The position numbers were made by a program, and so were the translations under genes. 64,000 nt of DNA from Styela clava (taxonomy: Eukaryota; Chordata; Ascidiacea; Stolidobranchia; Styelidae). Where the stretch lies: the NCBI RefSeq assembly GCF_964204865.1, contig NC_135255.1, forward strand, positions 620,001 to 684,000. The letters are read 5' to 3'. Positions 22,474 through 36,100 of this stretch are shown here, piece by piece; within the stretch, counting starts at the first letter, position 1, and each line of letters opens with the position of its first letter. The notes below the pieces were generated by a model. The model worked only from the letters and a program-made list of their open reading frames with translations, was not told the DNA's origin and did no database searches.

Positions 22474-25400
22474 TCATGAACAACTCATGATTTCAACAGT
22501 ACTTCTTTGTCTGACGTTTGTTTTTCGGTTCTCAGAGTCGGGGGGCGTTGTCGATACTTCGTCTGAAGCATCGAAAGCGCCCTCGACATGACAACTGCCG
22601 ACATTTGTAGGCGATGTGGTCGGGGTCGATGTATTGTCCGTGTTGTCATTGAATGATTCGTGAATCGAGGCTGATCCAAAAACACTTTGTTGTGATGTTG
22701 GCGATGTGAAGGAAGATGATGATTGAGATGATGCTTGTGATGACAGATATCCTGAGTCAACACTCTGTCTTCTGCGTTCTTTATTTCTCCATTTGAGTTT
22801 TAAATCACACGGTGCAGACAGGGTGAAAGGTGTATTTGTCTTAGTGTCCGTTAATGGCTTCGATTTAGTAGATGTATATGTAAAAGATGATTTATATATA
22901 AAACGCGGCGACGTCATGCCAGCTTCGTTACATGAAAAGGAGGGAACAGTTGACAATATTGGACAGGTCGCTGGTGACGTCCTTGTCTTTAAACTACTAG
23001 ATGTAGGAAACGACGGACAACCATCTTTGTCAACATTTGGTGACGATAACGTTAATGGTGACATGCTCTTGATTTCCAAAGTATCATCACTTTCATCTGG
23101 TGTGACCCCTTCTCTGATAACAGAGTGGCCAGGAAAAGCCGAACTTTTGTTGGAATTCATTTTCAACCCACCACAACTGTCTGACATGTGCGAACAATCA
23201 AAGACTGGTACGGGAGTATCCATGCCTAGAACACCCGGTATGCTAATAGGAGCGGTGGCCCCTTCTGATTTATTGGAACCGTTTTTAGACGTAGGTGGAG
23301 ATGTCGTGTGCGAATAAACTGGTTTAAGATTTAGGTGAAATGACTTTCGAAGGATCTTGGGACTTCTCGAATTCACAGAAACGAATTTATGTGGAGATCG
23401 ACTTGAAGGTTCCGAATAATCGTAATACGATCCCATGCCAGAGAAAGAACCTCCTCGTTTCACGCTAGTACAATGTTCTACGCTAGCTAACTGGTCGCCG
23501 AGACTGACGTCACCGATCGAAGCGGAACGTTCAGTTCGAGCTTGTTCGAATCTCCGCTTCATATTAAAGGGCGACTGCAATATTTCGCTGGTTATTCCCC
23601 CACCACTAGCACTTCGTCTGTGTCGTGTCACTTTTGGTGCCGAAAGATTTCCGGGATGCCACGTTGGAGTTTTGCTTTCATTTTTACTTCCCACCAATAA
23701 AGTGACAGGATTCGCATAAGGTCTCAGAAATTCACCGTCATTTTTTTGATTGCTTATGGAACTGTCGCTAGTATTACATTCCATAGCCTGATGACTAGTT
23801 GAAAACGAAACACCCTGAGAGCACGGTGAAATGAAAGGTCCAGACGTATAAGTTGGAGTCTCGGAATCACAAGCCATGTTTTCATCTTTTTCAAATCCAT
23901 CACTACCGAGACGTCGGCTTGAATCTGGAACACGCGTTGTTGTGGACGGGGAGTCAACTCTGATATCCACAAGTAATCTTCCAGACTTACTTCCAAACAT
24001 GTTTTTTGAATTCATAAATTTGGGCATAGGTGTATCGCATTTTCGATTCGAACTGTTGTTATTTGCATTGTTCGCTAATGAGAAAGACATTTTCGAAAAA
24101 GTAGGCCCTTTGCGACGTCGACAAAACGACGATGTCGGAGTTGAGATTTTGATACATGACTCTGATGACAATTGCAAAGGTTCGCTATCTTGTGTTGAAC
24201 ACTGGAAAGAACATGCAGGTGGCATGGAAAGCGGAGAACAATCGGATCCGGTTTTCAAAAAGCTGAGACGTAGAGATGTTTTGCCGGGATGATCTCCTAT
24301 TTTATTTTGTTGACAACTGAAAGTTTGTTGGGAATCTTCTTCGCTGCCCTCAGATAGCGATCCAGTCCGTTTGGAAGAGAGGTATCCCGTTGATTCAAGA
24401 TTTCTTTCAAATTCCATCAGCTGACCAAGAAAGTTGAAATTCGGTGATATTGATGGTCTCTTTTCTTTTACAAATCTGCAAGAAATGTGAAAGTGCATTT
24501 AGTAAATGTCTGTGTAATGTTATCAGAAGTAATTGGCCATAGAAATTTTAAACTGCATATTCATTCACAGCAGAAAATAATTCAAAACAACATAATAGAC
24601 AGAAATGGGAAGCCTTGCATTTTCAAAATCAGAATAGTTGTAAAACTCCACTCCATGAATCCACTCCTAGCGCCAATCATGAAACAATCCAATTTTTAGA
24701 CCTGTCGGAAGTCTACTCCGGAAACCGATGAAAGGCCAGCGGGCATTTTCGAAAATTCGGAATCACTGACAAAAGCCGCGTTCAACTTCTACAATGTAAT
24801 TCGTAATTTGCCCATGGGCAACAAAATACCTGTCTTCTCCATGTATGGACAAGAACATAAAAATGTAAATTGATTTCAAGTGCCGTGTGTAATAACTATG
24901 GCAGTATTATTACCACGACAACAAGTCCGAATACCAAAAACGGTACCACACGGTCCATAGATAAATCAAACTATAATGTCGCATTCCTCATTGGTCTGTT
25001 GAAAAAAAAAACGAATTACCTGTATGCGTCCTCGAAATTTATTCGTAGGTAATGTAAAACGTATGCAATGGCGACTGTAGCAGATCGAGATACACCTGCT
25101 AAGCAATGCACAATCACACGTTGGTTGGATTTCCTTACTTTTTCTGAAAAAAAATCGATGTTTTTTAGCGCTTGCTCAAATCATATATTCAACAAAAACT
25201 GAGACAATTTTGGCTGAAACCGCAAGTAATTGTTATCTTTCTTCAATAAACCCCCCTAAACAATATGCAACTGATGTATTGTAACTAACCTATGAATTCG
25301 ATGGCTTCTTTGATGTATGGCGTCATTTTCTCTTGGTAATTATCTCGCACTGATATCCTATGAAAGTGACTGTCGTCTATGAATTCAGGTTTTGTACACG

Positions 25401-28020
25401 TTTTGCTGACGTTCAACACATACGTGATGCTGTTAGATCGCATCATTTTCTGTAAAACGGGTAAAGTTAGTTAACGTTGTTAATTAGTGCAATGTATTCG
25501 TCATGGGGCTTTCGCATAAAAGCATTACTTGATTGACTAGTCACTAGACAAAATGAAATATTATTTTTTTCCAGCGCTCTCCTGACAAAAAAATTGCATT
25601 GTATTACCAGGTAAATTGGCATGAAATGTCACGTTTAGCGACCAATGAGAAAATTCTGTATTGGCTGTCAGAAACGATCAAGTTGTGCGATATTGCGCTG
25701 TATGGTTTCTAGTTTTATTAACAACAATACCAATGCTGCTGCATTACGTCACTGTCCTGATTAGTATATGACGACACCGCTCTATGCATATTTTCCGAGT
25801 ATATGTCAGCCAATTGATACTGATGAATTGTGACAGACCATCTGCGCAGAACTCTATATAAAACATACGTAGAATTTCGAAATATTGCTATTTGGTAATA
25901 ATCTATAGGTGGTATGGTACGTTGAATAATGAGAGTTGTCCCGCTGAGCGCCTTTTCGGGGTTGTTTTTTGGAGTTACATTTTATATTTTGACTTTTGAA
26001 GAGTAAATTCCGGAAATTATCGTGTCAGTTTCTCATTAAAGTCACCTACATAACATAATCGATAGGTTGAGGTATATATCAATCAAAAATATCGATGGCG
26101 TATAATATAGGCCAAAGGCGATTTTTGAAAATGGTTAAATGTCAAAATAATTTCATCTGCATGTATCATAATCGAGGCTCTGATAAGGCATAATAAATTT
26201 ATGTAACAGTGCTCTTCGGGCTGGGTATCAATAACAACAATTTTTATAACAATAATTCAAAGCAATGTGGGGTTGATATGAATTTGGCATAATTACAAGA
26301 AAAATAATTAAGAGATGAATTACGTGTTGGCCAATTACTCCTTTAAACGTGATTTCACTCTAGGTTATATAGCCTTGCACAGCGTGTAAGTGGATATAAA
26401 TCTAATCTGTCCAGATTGGTTAAAAGCAAATTGTTTCAATATTATTCAACAGCTCTTGTAGTTAGTACTATTTTAAGAATTGACTAATGCTGGCCAACGT
26501 TGGTCGGGCAGATAGACTACGGGCATTCTTCTCGTTATTCAGAGAAGATCATTCGCGAGTGAAATGTTTGACGTTGAGTCATTGAGACAGCGAACATTGA
26601 AAACCCATCACATCCATTTTCGTTAATATGACGTCATGATCTTAAATGGTTTATATTTTAATCCGCTCATTGCGACACCGTGTCACACCGTCTTTTAAAT
26701 TTTGACGACAAATCAAAGTTATCCTATTCATAAGGTAACGGCACATATATAATACACCAAATTAGTTACTTGAAATTTGGGGCGAGTACAGAAAGACCAA
26801 TACGGCGCTCCGTGTGCGAAACAAAAACGCAATTAAAAATTAATTGTCCAACAAATTAATAATCATAATCACGGGATAAATTGCCTAGACTAGATAGACA
26901 TGATCAAACTTCTATTTTGAGATTAACCTTTCGTTTTAAAACATTGTTGTTGGGCTATAGTTAAAATCCGGGTAAGCAATTGAATTATTAGGCATAGATT
27001 AAAACAAAGAATAGTATAAGGGTTTTTGTTAATTTAAGACAATTTTGCCATACTATAAAATAAAAATAAGACCATCTTGGATATGTAAGATTTTGACATA
27101 CCGATTTGGGTATAGCATGCACAACGGTAATAACAGCTTATCGCCGAGTTCAAGCAAAAATGGTAGCGTATAGTCGCTATCACCTACTCAAATCGCAATC
27201 ATAACACTGCAATTAATCAGGGATAAAAACGAGGCCAAAAACATATCATATTATTAGTAATAATTTCAACCACAAGTAATGATAAATGCTTTCATATTCA
27301 CCTCATCGACAACGTCTTTTTGAGATCCAAGAAACAAGTGAGGAAATATTTGAGTAGCTCCCACATTTGATAATGCAGAGAGACATGGCTGAGAGAGTGT
27401 GCCTCCCCGAGTCGTAGTTGTATCCACTCCCATTACAGTTTCCTATACAAAGATACTCGTGAAAGTCTTTCTTATTATTTACATATTTAACTAGCATGAA
27501 ACTTGCTGAAAATCAGTGAGTGTAAAAATGCTACCAATAATGACGAATATTAGCTGAGAAGAGACGTTATAATTCCATAATTTCGCTTACGACTTTTTTC
27601 ACTATCTTTTTGTTCGTTTATACATACCTAGTATTTTAAAAAGGTTAGTAAAGCAATCTCAGCTTATTCGATTTAATATTTTCACTATTTAGTTTTACAC
27701 ATTCAAATATGGACGAATCGGAGCTTAAAATTTTATTTCTATACAACGCTCAAACGCAGTCCCCATTTGTAATTGTATTCCACTTACGTTAGATGTTTCA
27801 ATTTCAGCAGCGATATTGTTGCTTTCGTTTGTTGGTGTGACTGATTCGTCTTCGGTAACAATTTCGTAGTTATTATTATTGTGTTTCACTGGTACCAAAG
27901 TCGTTGGTAAAAAATTCGGTCTATGTAATTTGAGCAGCGAAGACAAATCAACAGGTTTACTCCTGTGTATGCTGCTACCACTACTACTGTGCACCTCTGT
28001 ATTACTCCGAAATAATGAAT
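22474..28020 (-). CDS. MAP-kinase phosphatase of the DUSP8/DUSP16 class, 5' end not found
   Basis: Five exons on the minus strand, joined in phase at GT-AG sites: 28020-27788, 27442-27302, 25449-25290, 25143-25020 and 24475-22474. The catalytic domain begins ATQIFPHLFLGSQKDVVDE, continues SITYVLNVSKTC and ISVRDNYQEK (general-acid Asp), has the active site VIVHCLAGVSRSATVAIAY (HCxxGxxRS), and closes with FVKEKRPSISPNFNFLGQL, a signature of DUSP8/DUSP16-type phosphatases acting on JNK and p38. LSQPCL just before the domain also matches DUSP8. The last exon encodes a tail of about 650 residues, rich in Ser, Thr and Pro (SGYLSSQASSQSSSS, TSTPTTSPTN), ending TVEIMSCS. The first exon here starts at phase 1, so coding continues upstream. 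The expected rhodanese/CH2 kinase-docking domain was not located, so this model is partial. It has about 885 residues as read. Confidence 0.9.
25450..27301 (-). other. Large intron of the phosphatase gene
   Basis: An 1852-bp intron between the ATQIFPHLFLG exon and the KMMRSNSITYVLN exon. It is AT-rich without recognised transposons. It contains a perfect TGACGTCA (26629-26636) and near-coding noise only. Confidence 0.7.
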
Positions 28021-28551
28021 CTGAAAAGAAAAAATGGCAATCATTATATTTTGCGAATAAAACAATACAAAGTATTGTATCTGTTACACGCACAATCTTT
28101 TCGTATAATACGAATGGAATATACTCAAAAAATGACTGCTGCACAATTTGTTGAAACGAACTGAAAGCCAAATTTGATATATTATAGCATCGCGTCCCTT
28201 AAATTCAAACTAAAATCCAACCGAAATCGATCGATTTTTTGGTCGTCTGCCTGAAGCTCAGTACACTGACTGGCCTGCAGTACGCTCTAGAAATGTTCAT
28301 GCGCGAGGAACATACACGTAAAAGCGACTGACTGTGTGCTTCACATATTGACTAACGGTCGCGTTTCCTGAATGATACGAATTAGCTCACTGGCTGCCTT
28401 GAAACCGCGCAACTGTTAGTAAGTGTGGGCTCCTTTGAAGTTATCATGCTGCTGTACCATGGCAGTTGATTAATATCACTACTTGGGCTACGCGCTCGTC
28501 AAATTTCGACAAACATTTTTCTCGGTAACGATGTATTAGCAATGGACTTAC

Positions 28552-28677
28552 ATATTACTAATTTACAATGTAGTCTAGCCATTATTCGGAATATTATATA
28601 TCCCGCTATCGCTAATATTATACAAGCTATCGCCAGCACAAAACATTTCCTTCCCCACAAACAGCCTCCTGCTCTTG
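28552..28677 (-). other. Candidate exon encoding one membrane helix
   Basis: On the minus strand, TTTCAG precedes 28677 and GTAAGT follows 28552. The 126 nt between are open: RAGGCLWGRKCFVLAIACII then LAIAGYIIFRIMARLHCK, a clear hydrophobic helix flanked by basic residues. It ends one base into a codon, which fits the start of the phosphatase exon at 28020. Phase agreement has a one-in-three chance, and a membrane helix is unexpected in a MAP-kinase phosphatase, so this may instead be a chance ORF or an exon of an unrelated gene. Confidence 0.22.
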
Positions 28678-28837
28678 CTGAAAGGACAGTTTCAGTATGA
28701 GCAAAAATGTATAAATATGAGAGAGTTCGAAAATAGATTACGTATTTTCTTTGCTTTTTTCCCTTTTTCGCTCTCTCGCTTTTGTTCATGCGAACAATAA
28801 GTCGGTTAAGCATTACGTAATCTGAAATATCTGGCAA

Positions 28838-29911
28838 AAGGTTGACTTTAAAATCGCGTGCGATGTTTGGTTCTACTCAAGCATGGTAGTGTATACAGCA
28901 CGCATATCGAAATGTGATTAGGGACATGTCATACATGAAACCACTAAAAACGCGTTGGTTGAATTATCTCAGGTCATATTTAAAACACAATGCCTGCCTC
29001 TAAGAAACACGACGGGTTTGTTCCCGTTAATTTTTTTTTTTATCTTAGCAACATACACCAAATCGGCTCCATGTGAGCGTAGAGCTATTATCATATATCT
29101 AAATCTAGTTGTCGCCAATGAATCAGCATTATGGACATTACACATTATCACACAGCTATCGATGAATACAAAAGAAAACTGGCCAAACAATTTCGATTTG
29201 CTTTGACAATAATAAGAGATGTAAAGCCAACCTGAAAAGTTTCTAAAAATAATTATTAAACGCGTACACTCCAAGTCTATAGTGATAGAAACATATAGTA
29301 TGAATATTCCACATATGGTTCGAAGACCATATGACCGAACTGGCGAAGTGATAACACCATATATATATATATATATACATCAGTAGATCTATGATTACAA
29401 TGTTCAAATGACGTAATAATCAAGAAAACAGGCTGCACAAGTCAATAGGCCTGACGAATGCAAGTTGATGAAAAATCGGAATGACTGGCAAGTTTCCTCA
29501 TTTGAGTGTAAAAATAGCAAGACCATGAGCCTCAGTTTGGCTGACGAATAGGTTGTCACATCGATTTTTTAATATAACGCAACCATTTTACCGAGTCATA
29601 TCGTTCCATATTCCATATGCGCTTAAATGAAGAGGGTAATTGGGCTCACATGTACAAAGAATAAATTCAACTCTCAAGAGGATTTTACAATTCGTCTAAA
29701 CATTTTAATGACGTAATCGCGAATGTGGTGCGGAGACGTAAAATAGCGCCAGACTTGTTCAGCCAATATTCCAACATACATTTCAGGGTTAAACTCAACA
29801 ACCTCGGTCTTAATGTCATACTGTTTTGACAAATAACGTTAATATAAATATTACTAGTTATAAAATCTGCCCATCCTTTATCAATGATTCAATACACTGA
29901 AGAGCAAAGAG
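28838..29911. other. Gene-free stretch
   Basis: AT-rich, with a (TA)n tract at 29360-29377. The open frames on both strands at 28955-29274 are short and resemble nothing known to me. Confidence 0.4.
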
Positions 29912-29919
29912 TTTCAAAC

Positions 29920-30118
29920 GGTGACCGTACATTTGAACCCATGTACATTTGAACCCATGCGTATATCCACGGGTGCTATCCGCGGGTGCTAAAACCCATG
30001 GGTTAGGGTTAGTATGGGTTTAAATATCCGTGAAACAAAAAAAATTCCATAGGTGCAATAGCATACAGGTGCAATTGTCATGGGTTCAAATGTACGTGGG
30101 TTCAAATGTAATGGAACC
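29920..30118 (-). mobile_element. Miniature element of the TACATTTGAACCCA family, copy 1
   Basis: The 199-bp element starts GGTGACCGTACATTTGAACC and ends with the inverse of GGTTCCATTACATTTGAACC. A perfect 8-bp duplication tttcaaac flanks it (29912-29919 and 30119-30126). The interior consists of variants of TACATTTGAACCCA, GCACC(T/C) and AACCCTAACCCA. It has no coding capacity. Related copies, in the opposite orientation, are at 45483 and 61270. Terminal inverted repeats with 8-bp duplications point to hAT-type mobilisation. Confidence 0.88.
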
Positions 30119-30126
30119 TTTCAAAC

Positions 30127-33100
30127 ACATGCCTATAATAGCATATATCAACTCTTGACAGGGTCGAACTTTTAACAGTAACTACGTCAGAAAATATGTG
30201 CGCTGCTATTATCACACATTTGGCTATGGCCATTAATAGAGAACAACACGTCCGCCCTGTCCAGCAATGCTACTTTTATGACTCGGAATTATTAACAGAC
30301 ATTCAAAGCCGCCGAACGACATTTGACCATGACGTAATCGACTATTTATTCCATCCATTGAAGCAAGCATTGATTTAGTAAAGTATTAACATGGTTTATA
30401 TTTATAAGGATTATACTAAACCCGATTAAATCCGATAAAGTAGGATATCAGTAGAATAAAAAAATCGGTAAAAAATATCTGTTAGATTAGCGAAGACTTT
30501 CATATGTCTTTTGGGATATCCTGAACTCGCAGCAAGTCCGCTTCTCGGGCATGTGCCCTATGCCTTTTTATTTAGTGGGGTCAACATTACGTTATTAAGA
30601 CTTTTTGCAGTACAGTTGGTGTTAACTTGTTTTTACCGTCATGAACAAAATGGAATGGTACTTTAAATCCTTGCTTGGAAAAGAATATACTGTATCGAGA
30701 GGAATATACCAGAAATATCGATTTTCTCACTGAAAGGCATCAACTAACGAAGTATTCCATGGGTTCGCAACAATAATATCTGACCATGAAATGAATTAAC
30801 TCCCAAAACAATAATGTTTATGTATCTCATTTACCATAGACATCAAATTGAATAACATTGTAGTTTCTCGACCACGGAGTGTTGACAGAGCTAATTTTAT
30901 TAATTTGAATATCGGCATTCTTGTATAAGATTATATATATTGATACATATTTTACTCGAAAACAATAATATTTCTATTCATCAAATTAAGTACGTAACCT
31001 AAGGCAAAAGTCAGGTTACAAACTTTTTGTTCAAATACAATCCTCAATTCCAAAAATAACTCGATACCTATTTTCTTTCTTCTTAGGCACAAAAGCTAAA
31101 CGTAAACACTCAAGGGAATACATGAACTGTCTTCTCACGCGAGCGCGATAAAAAGTGTAAACAATGCCTTGTTGGATATTTACAAGGTAATGGATTACAT
31201 AAACTAATCGTCATTGAATCAAATTCCTTTTCGTAAACTCTGGCCATATATGAAAACGTCTTCACAAATACATTCACTTGTTCGTTAAACATGAGCGGCA
31301 TACTTAATCGATTCGTGGCCAGCAAAGAAAATTTGCTGAAATGTAGAAATACATTTGGGCTATAGTTGATTATTATCGTATTTGAGCCTAAGTAGTTATG
31401 AAATAATATTCTTCGAAATAAAAGAATAGAAAAATTTTGAAAAAATGTCCTGAAGCACCATATTGTTAGTGTAAGTCATGATGGAAAACTACAAAATGCA
31501 CAGTGGCGCGTATGACATAAATGCCCTGGGCTGCGTAAACATGATAACGGTAGATTTCTCAAACAATAGAAGCATTGTGCGTTTTTTACCAGGTCATAAT
31601 ACGTAACCTGTTCAATTTTTAATTTTGTAGCGTGAATTATCGGCATATCAATTGATAACACAGTTCCTATATATGTATAAAAACAATTGAATATATCAGT
31701 TTTGTGATGTTGGAAAATGATATGATATATTTTCTCAACGAGAAGTATCGCCGTTCAGCCAATTCAATTGATTGTATTATGGTGCCGAGAGGTACGTTTA
31801 ATATCCGATACAGTTTATTTGTAAGTTTCTGCTTAGTACTATGAACTGAATGGCCGGGCGGTATGATATACTAGCGTATTAGGCCAACCATCAGCAGCAC
31901 GTTTTATCTTTATTCGTACATGTTACACAATAAATTCATAACGATAATAATGAATAACTAACAGGAAAGTTACTCAGTGCTTTCTCCACAAGATACATGA
32001 TTAGGAAATTTACTCTTCGCAAGGCGTGGGTCGTTTTACTAGGACAGATTACTACAACCAAGCTATCAGTATACGAATAAATATTTGTTTTGAGTAGATC
32101 ATTAACCAGAAGTTTAAAATTTAAACATTTCCTTTTCGTATTTCCTCCAGCGATTTTAATATTTGCAAAAGTGAGTTAGTATTGAATTGTGAAAAAAATA
32201 CATTGTCGAATTCCCACAATGGGAGAAGGCTGTGCTTGCTCCATGTCCGACAAACTTTTTACCACCATTATGAATCGCTCGGTTATTGCACGATAACGAA
32301 TGCACGAGAAATCTTAACTACAGCAGGTCATTCTACGGTGTAAACTGAACATTGTGAAAAATAAATGAAGGTAGTAAGTAGTGTAAAAGGCAAAAGCAAA
32401 CAACAATAACGCTTACTATGTAAACTCTATTGAGGGTTATTTAAATATCACTTTAATGTTAACCATTTACTCGGCAGTCGACAGTAAATGACAGTGAAAA
32501 ACCATCGAATTCGTGGATGAAAATCAATCGTGTCTTTCGTAGTTGCTTATATACTTCAATTTGATCACGCACGATGATTACCTGATCCCATAACACTAAA
32601 GCGTTGAAAAGTACAAATATGTGCTGCATATCAGGTCAATATCACCGAAAAACGTAGAAGGTGACATAAAAAAAAACAATATTCATTTCATACATAGGAA
32701 AATGACGCTATAGATCAGGATAGCGAATGATCTTGGTCAAACGATCACGGGTCAGAACCTTTTTTGAGTTATTAATTTTGAACCCTCGTTTCCTTGTCTT
32801 GTGGTGTTTATCTCTTAAAAAGACGACGACGACGCGGCGTTTTCGATTCTCTATACTATGACGTCAACCCCTCGCGTGCGAAGCTTGAATGTGCGGTTAA
32901 TGAGTCAAAACTAGTATTTTTACAGTTTTTCTAGCTCGCCGCGGTGCGCTGTCAGAATACAACTACAAAAACAAAACAATTTATTTTTGAAATGATTTAA
33001 AATTTAAAATGATTACCGTGACAGCAAAAACCGAAGCCCAGCTTTATTCAACCAAAAGTTCCGAGATATCATCTCGATTTATCACTTTGCTATTTACTAT

Positions 33101-36100
33101 AATCGTAAGGATACCATTAAATTCAACGCGAACGTGTCAAATTTTCGCTAAGACTGGTACTGGTAAAAGAAAAGCGGGATGCGATAATTGGCTATTGAAT
33201 AACGAATCAGAGAAATTAAAATATTTCATTCAACATTGGCCAAAGCTTCCTATCAATCGGTTCAAAAAGAATTATCATCATTTGAATACATTCATTGCGA
33301 ACAGGGGCTCAGTTATCATCATACTAGAATGACTTATCTCGGATACATTTTTAGAAGTGATACCGATATTTGATACCATTACCTACGGAATTTTTGACAA
33401 ATACGTGAAACTGAATAATAATAGGTCTGAATCGGAACATCGTATCATTGTATTCTATTGTATTTTACAAAATTAGGCTTTGAATAATATTGTATATCAT
33501 TTACAAACGCACCCAACTTAAGAGTGGACAACCTTCGTCTTGTGCTCGACTCATGTCGAGCCGGATCATTTCTGAAAGAATTAAATCTTTCATACTTCGA
33601 TTTTTTTTCTGACAACAGTTAACGAATAAGGTTCCAAGCCTTGGCGCGTCTTGTACCATATTCATATATCAGATGAAACAAGGACAATAAAGAAGGTGGT
33701 ATAAATTCCAAAAATGCGGGCACTTATTTCTACCTTGCAAGATGTTTTTATGACAGTATATCAGATACGGACATATTTTCAGCAGTCATTGTAAAAACTT
33801 CTCAAATACCAAATCATATCTACATAGCGCCAAGAATCAACAATTTTCACAGTTCGCCAAATATCCATTGTTGAAGCGGTTTGCTGATGGCTCTTAACAA
33901 TGACGCAATGGTTTTTTAAAAGTACATGAAACATCTGTTCGCTCACAATATAAGTTCTGCCTAAAGGATAGGCAAGAAACCAGGGTGCTTTGAATAGGAC
34001 TATAATATGAAACAAAATATATAGAATGGTGTCACAGCCAGCGTAGTCGACAGCCGTGTGGCAAGACCGACGGCCTGTTCGTCATCAAAACAATTGGTCA
34101 CGGTAAGGTCGTGGGCTTCAGTTTCGGAACTCCTGATTTATAATTCTGTAATAATTCAATATATCAAAACCATTACGTCACACCCGCTATAGATTAGAAG
34201 GCTACATACGACAGGTGCCTATATGTGACTTAGGTGAGGTCGTTTGGATGAATAAAATTTGTACCCACCTGAACCAGATTACCCATTTCACATAAAAGGG
34301 CCTATTTACGATATACGCGGCACATTCATTATGTCGGGCCACTCAATTACAACTTTATGTTAGTTACCTTAATGCAGGTTCCACGATTGTGATTATCTAG
34401 TAACAGTGATTCATGTAATTGTGTATGTAGTGTATAGTATATGTCCAACCGAGGTTATCATACAACTGCTCAGGGACAATATTGGTCACGCCCACGGTAT
34501 AACTTTTCCGTGTCCAGAAGAACGAACAATTTCATTATGAGCAGTGAATGTGAAACCTTACAGGGTCAAAACTAATGAAATTCACTTTATAACACCTGGG
34601 TGTCTGTGTATTCTAGGATATCGGATTAAACAAAGACATTCGGATGGCACTGACGTGTCTAAAGTGTGTTAGTAACACAATCGCAGCCACAATAGCAAAA
34701 TGCCGATTTGAACAATGAGAAGAATAGATAACAAAAGACATGGTATGCGCGCAATCTACCACCCGCAGTCGAAACAATACCGCTCCCCCTCTAAAGCTTT
34801 CAATATAGTATGACGTAGCAACTATAGTAGGTGTCAACACATTGTGCTTTAAGACTTTGCTTTTTGGAAATTGAATAAAAACATACCTTTATTTATTTAT
34901 TTTATTCTGTTTATCTCGTTGCTAAACCCGCACCACTAATCGTTTAGCGGAGCGCTTAAAAATGAATCACGTAATACCGAGTAAAGTTAGATAATTGACG
35001 AAAATTACAGCACAGTAATTTTAGATAATTCGACGGTCGCGTGACAAACCATCCCACAGAAGACAAAAGCATGAACAGCTAACATAAACAATTCCTCTTC
35101 GTTTACTTCTTTCGGGAATTTTGAAAATTCAACCAAATATCAATTCCAAAAAATAGATATAAATTATTCATAATATCGCACTTTTCAGTCATGGTTGAAC
35201 ATGCATAATTATTGTTTGTTTTTGTTGGGGAGCATATTTTGTATAATACAATCGTGAAAGAACTATTCACTTCAACATTTTATTCGATATAATTTTTTTC
35301 TTGTAGTTAAATCTTTTTATTTTATGAGTATTGGCCTGAACATAGAGCTAGTAAATAGAAAAGTATCAGTTTTTGACGACGATTTAACGGTCTATCAAAA
35401 ACTTGATCAAACTTCTATCATTTTAAATATATGCACTACTACGAAAGCTCAAATATGCGTCGCATGCGATGGAACATCCTGACAGCCGATTAACATTCCT
35501 CTAATTAGCAAAAATCCCAACAATCCCAAGTGCATTTTACAGCAAAATCAAAATTTAAATGAATAATAAAGAGAAAATATTTTAATAATCACTCAGATCC
35601 TTGATGACGACATGGAGGTTATTAATTAAAATGTTGCGTGCAGACCAACTATCCTGACCACACGACGAGAATTACCAGTTAGCACGTTACAGGTAATATA
35701 ATACTACCTCTGTAGGTAGTGATGAAATTGAGTCAACGAAAATAGTATCACACGTTTGTTCTACACTTTTTCATGCGCAAAAATCAGGATAATTTGAAAA
35801 TACCTCAATTATGTGTCAGTATTCGACTAAAACAAAACATAACTGACAAGCACCGTTTTACTTCTAATAACAAATAAGTGTTGTTGTACATTCCCTGTAT
35901 ACAAATTTCGCCAAAAATTAGCTTGGTATAATTTAAAAACCCACACATTAATAGAGGAGATTAATTTCAGGTTAGCGCCTCCTTTAAAAAACTTTCTTTG
36001 CAAGACGGAAACATTTTGGGATTGTTTTTGAAATGAGCAGAATAATCGTAGATTTTGACTTTAAACGAGTACGTAAATAGAAATAAAGCTGGAAATTGAA

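Noticed and set aside
22793..24292. Plus-strand open frames of 174, 138 and 94 codons
   Set aside because: They lie antisense within the long last exon of the phosphatase; that strand has the recognisable protein, so these are shadow frames.
30000..30012. Interstitial telomere repeat (TTAGGG-like)
   Set aside because: Only one or two TTAGGG-like units occur, and they are part of the internal module of the miniature element in all three copies.
29941..30118. CRISPR-like or tandem array of TACATTTGAACCCA
   Set aside because: Units are inverted relative to each other, spacers are not unique, and the whole is bounded by an 8-bp target duplication; it is a miniature transposon in a eukaryote.
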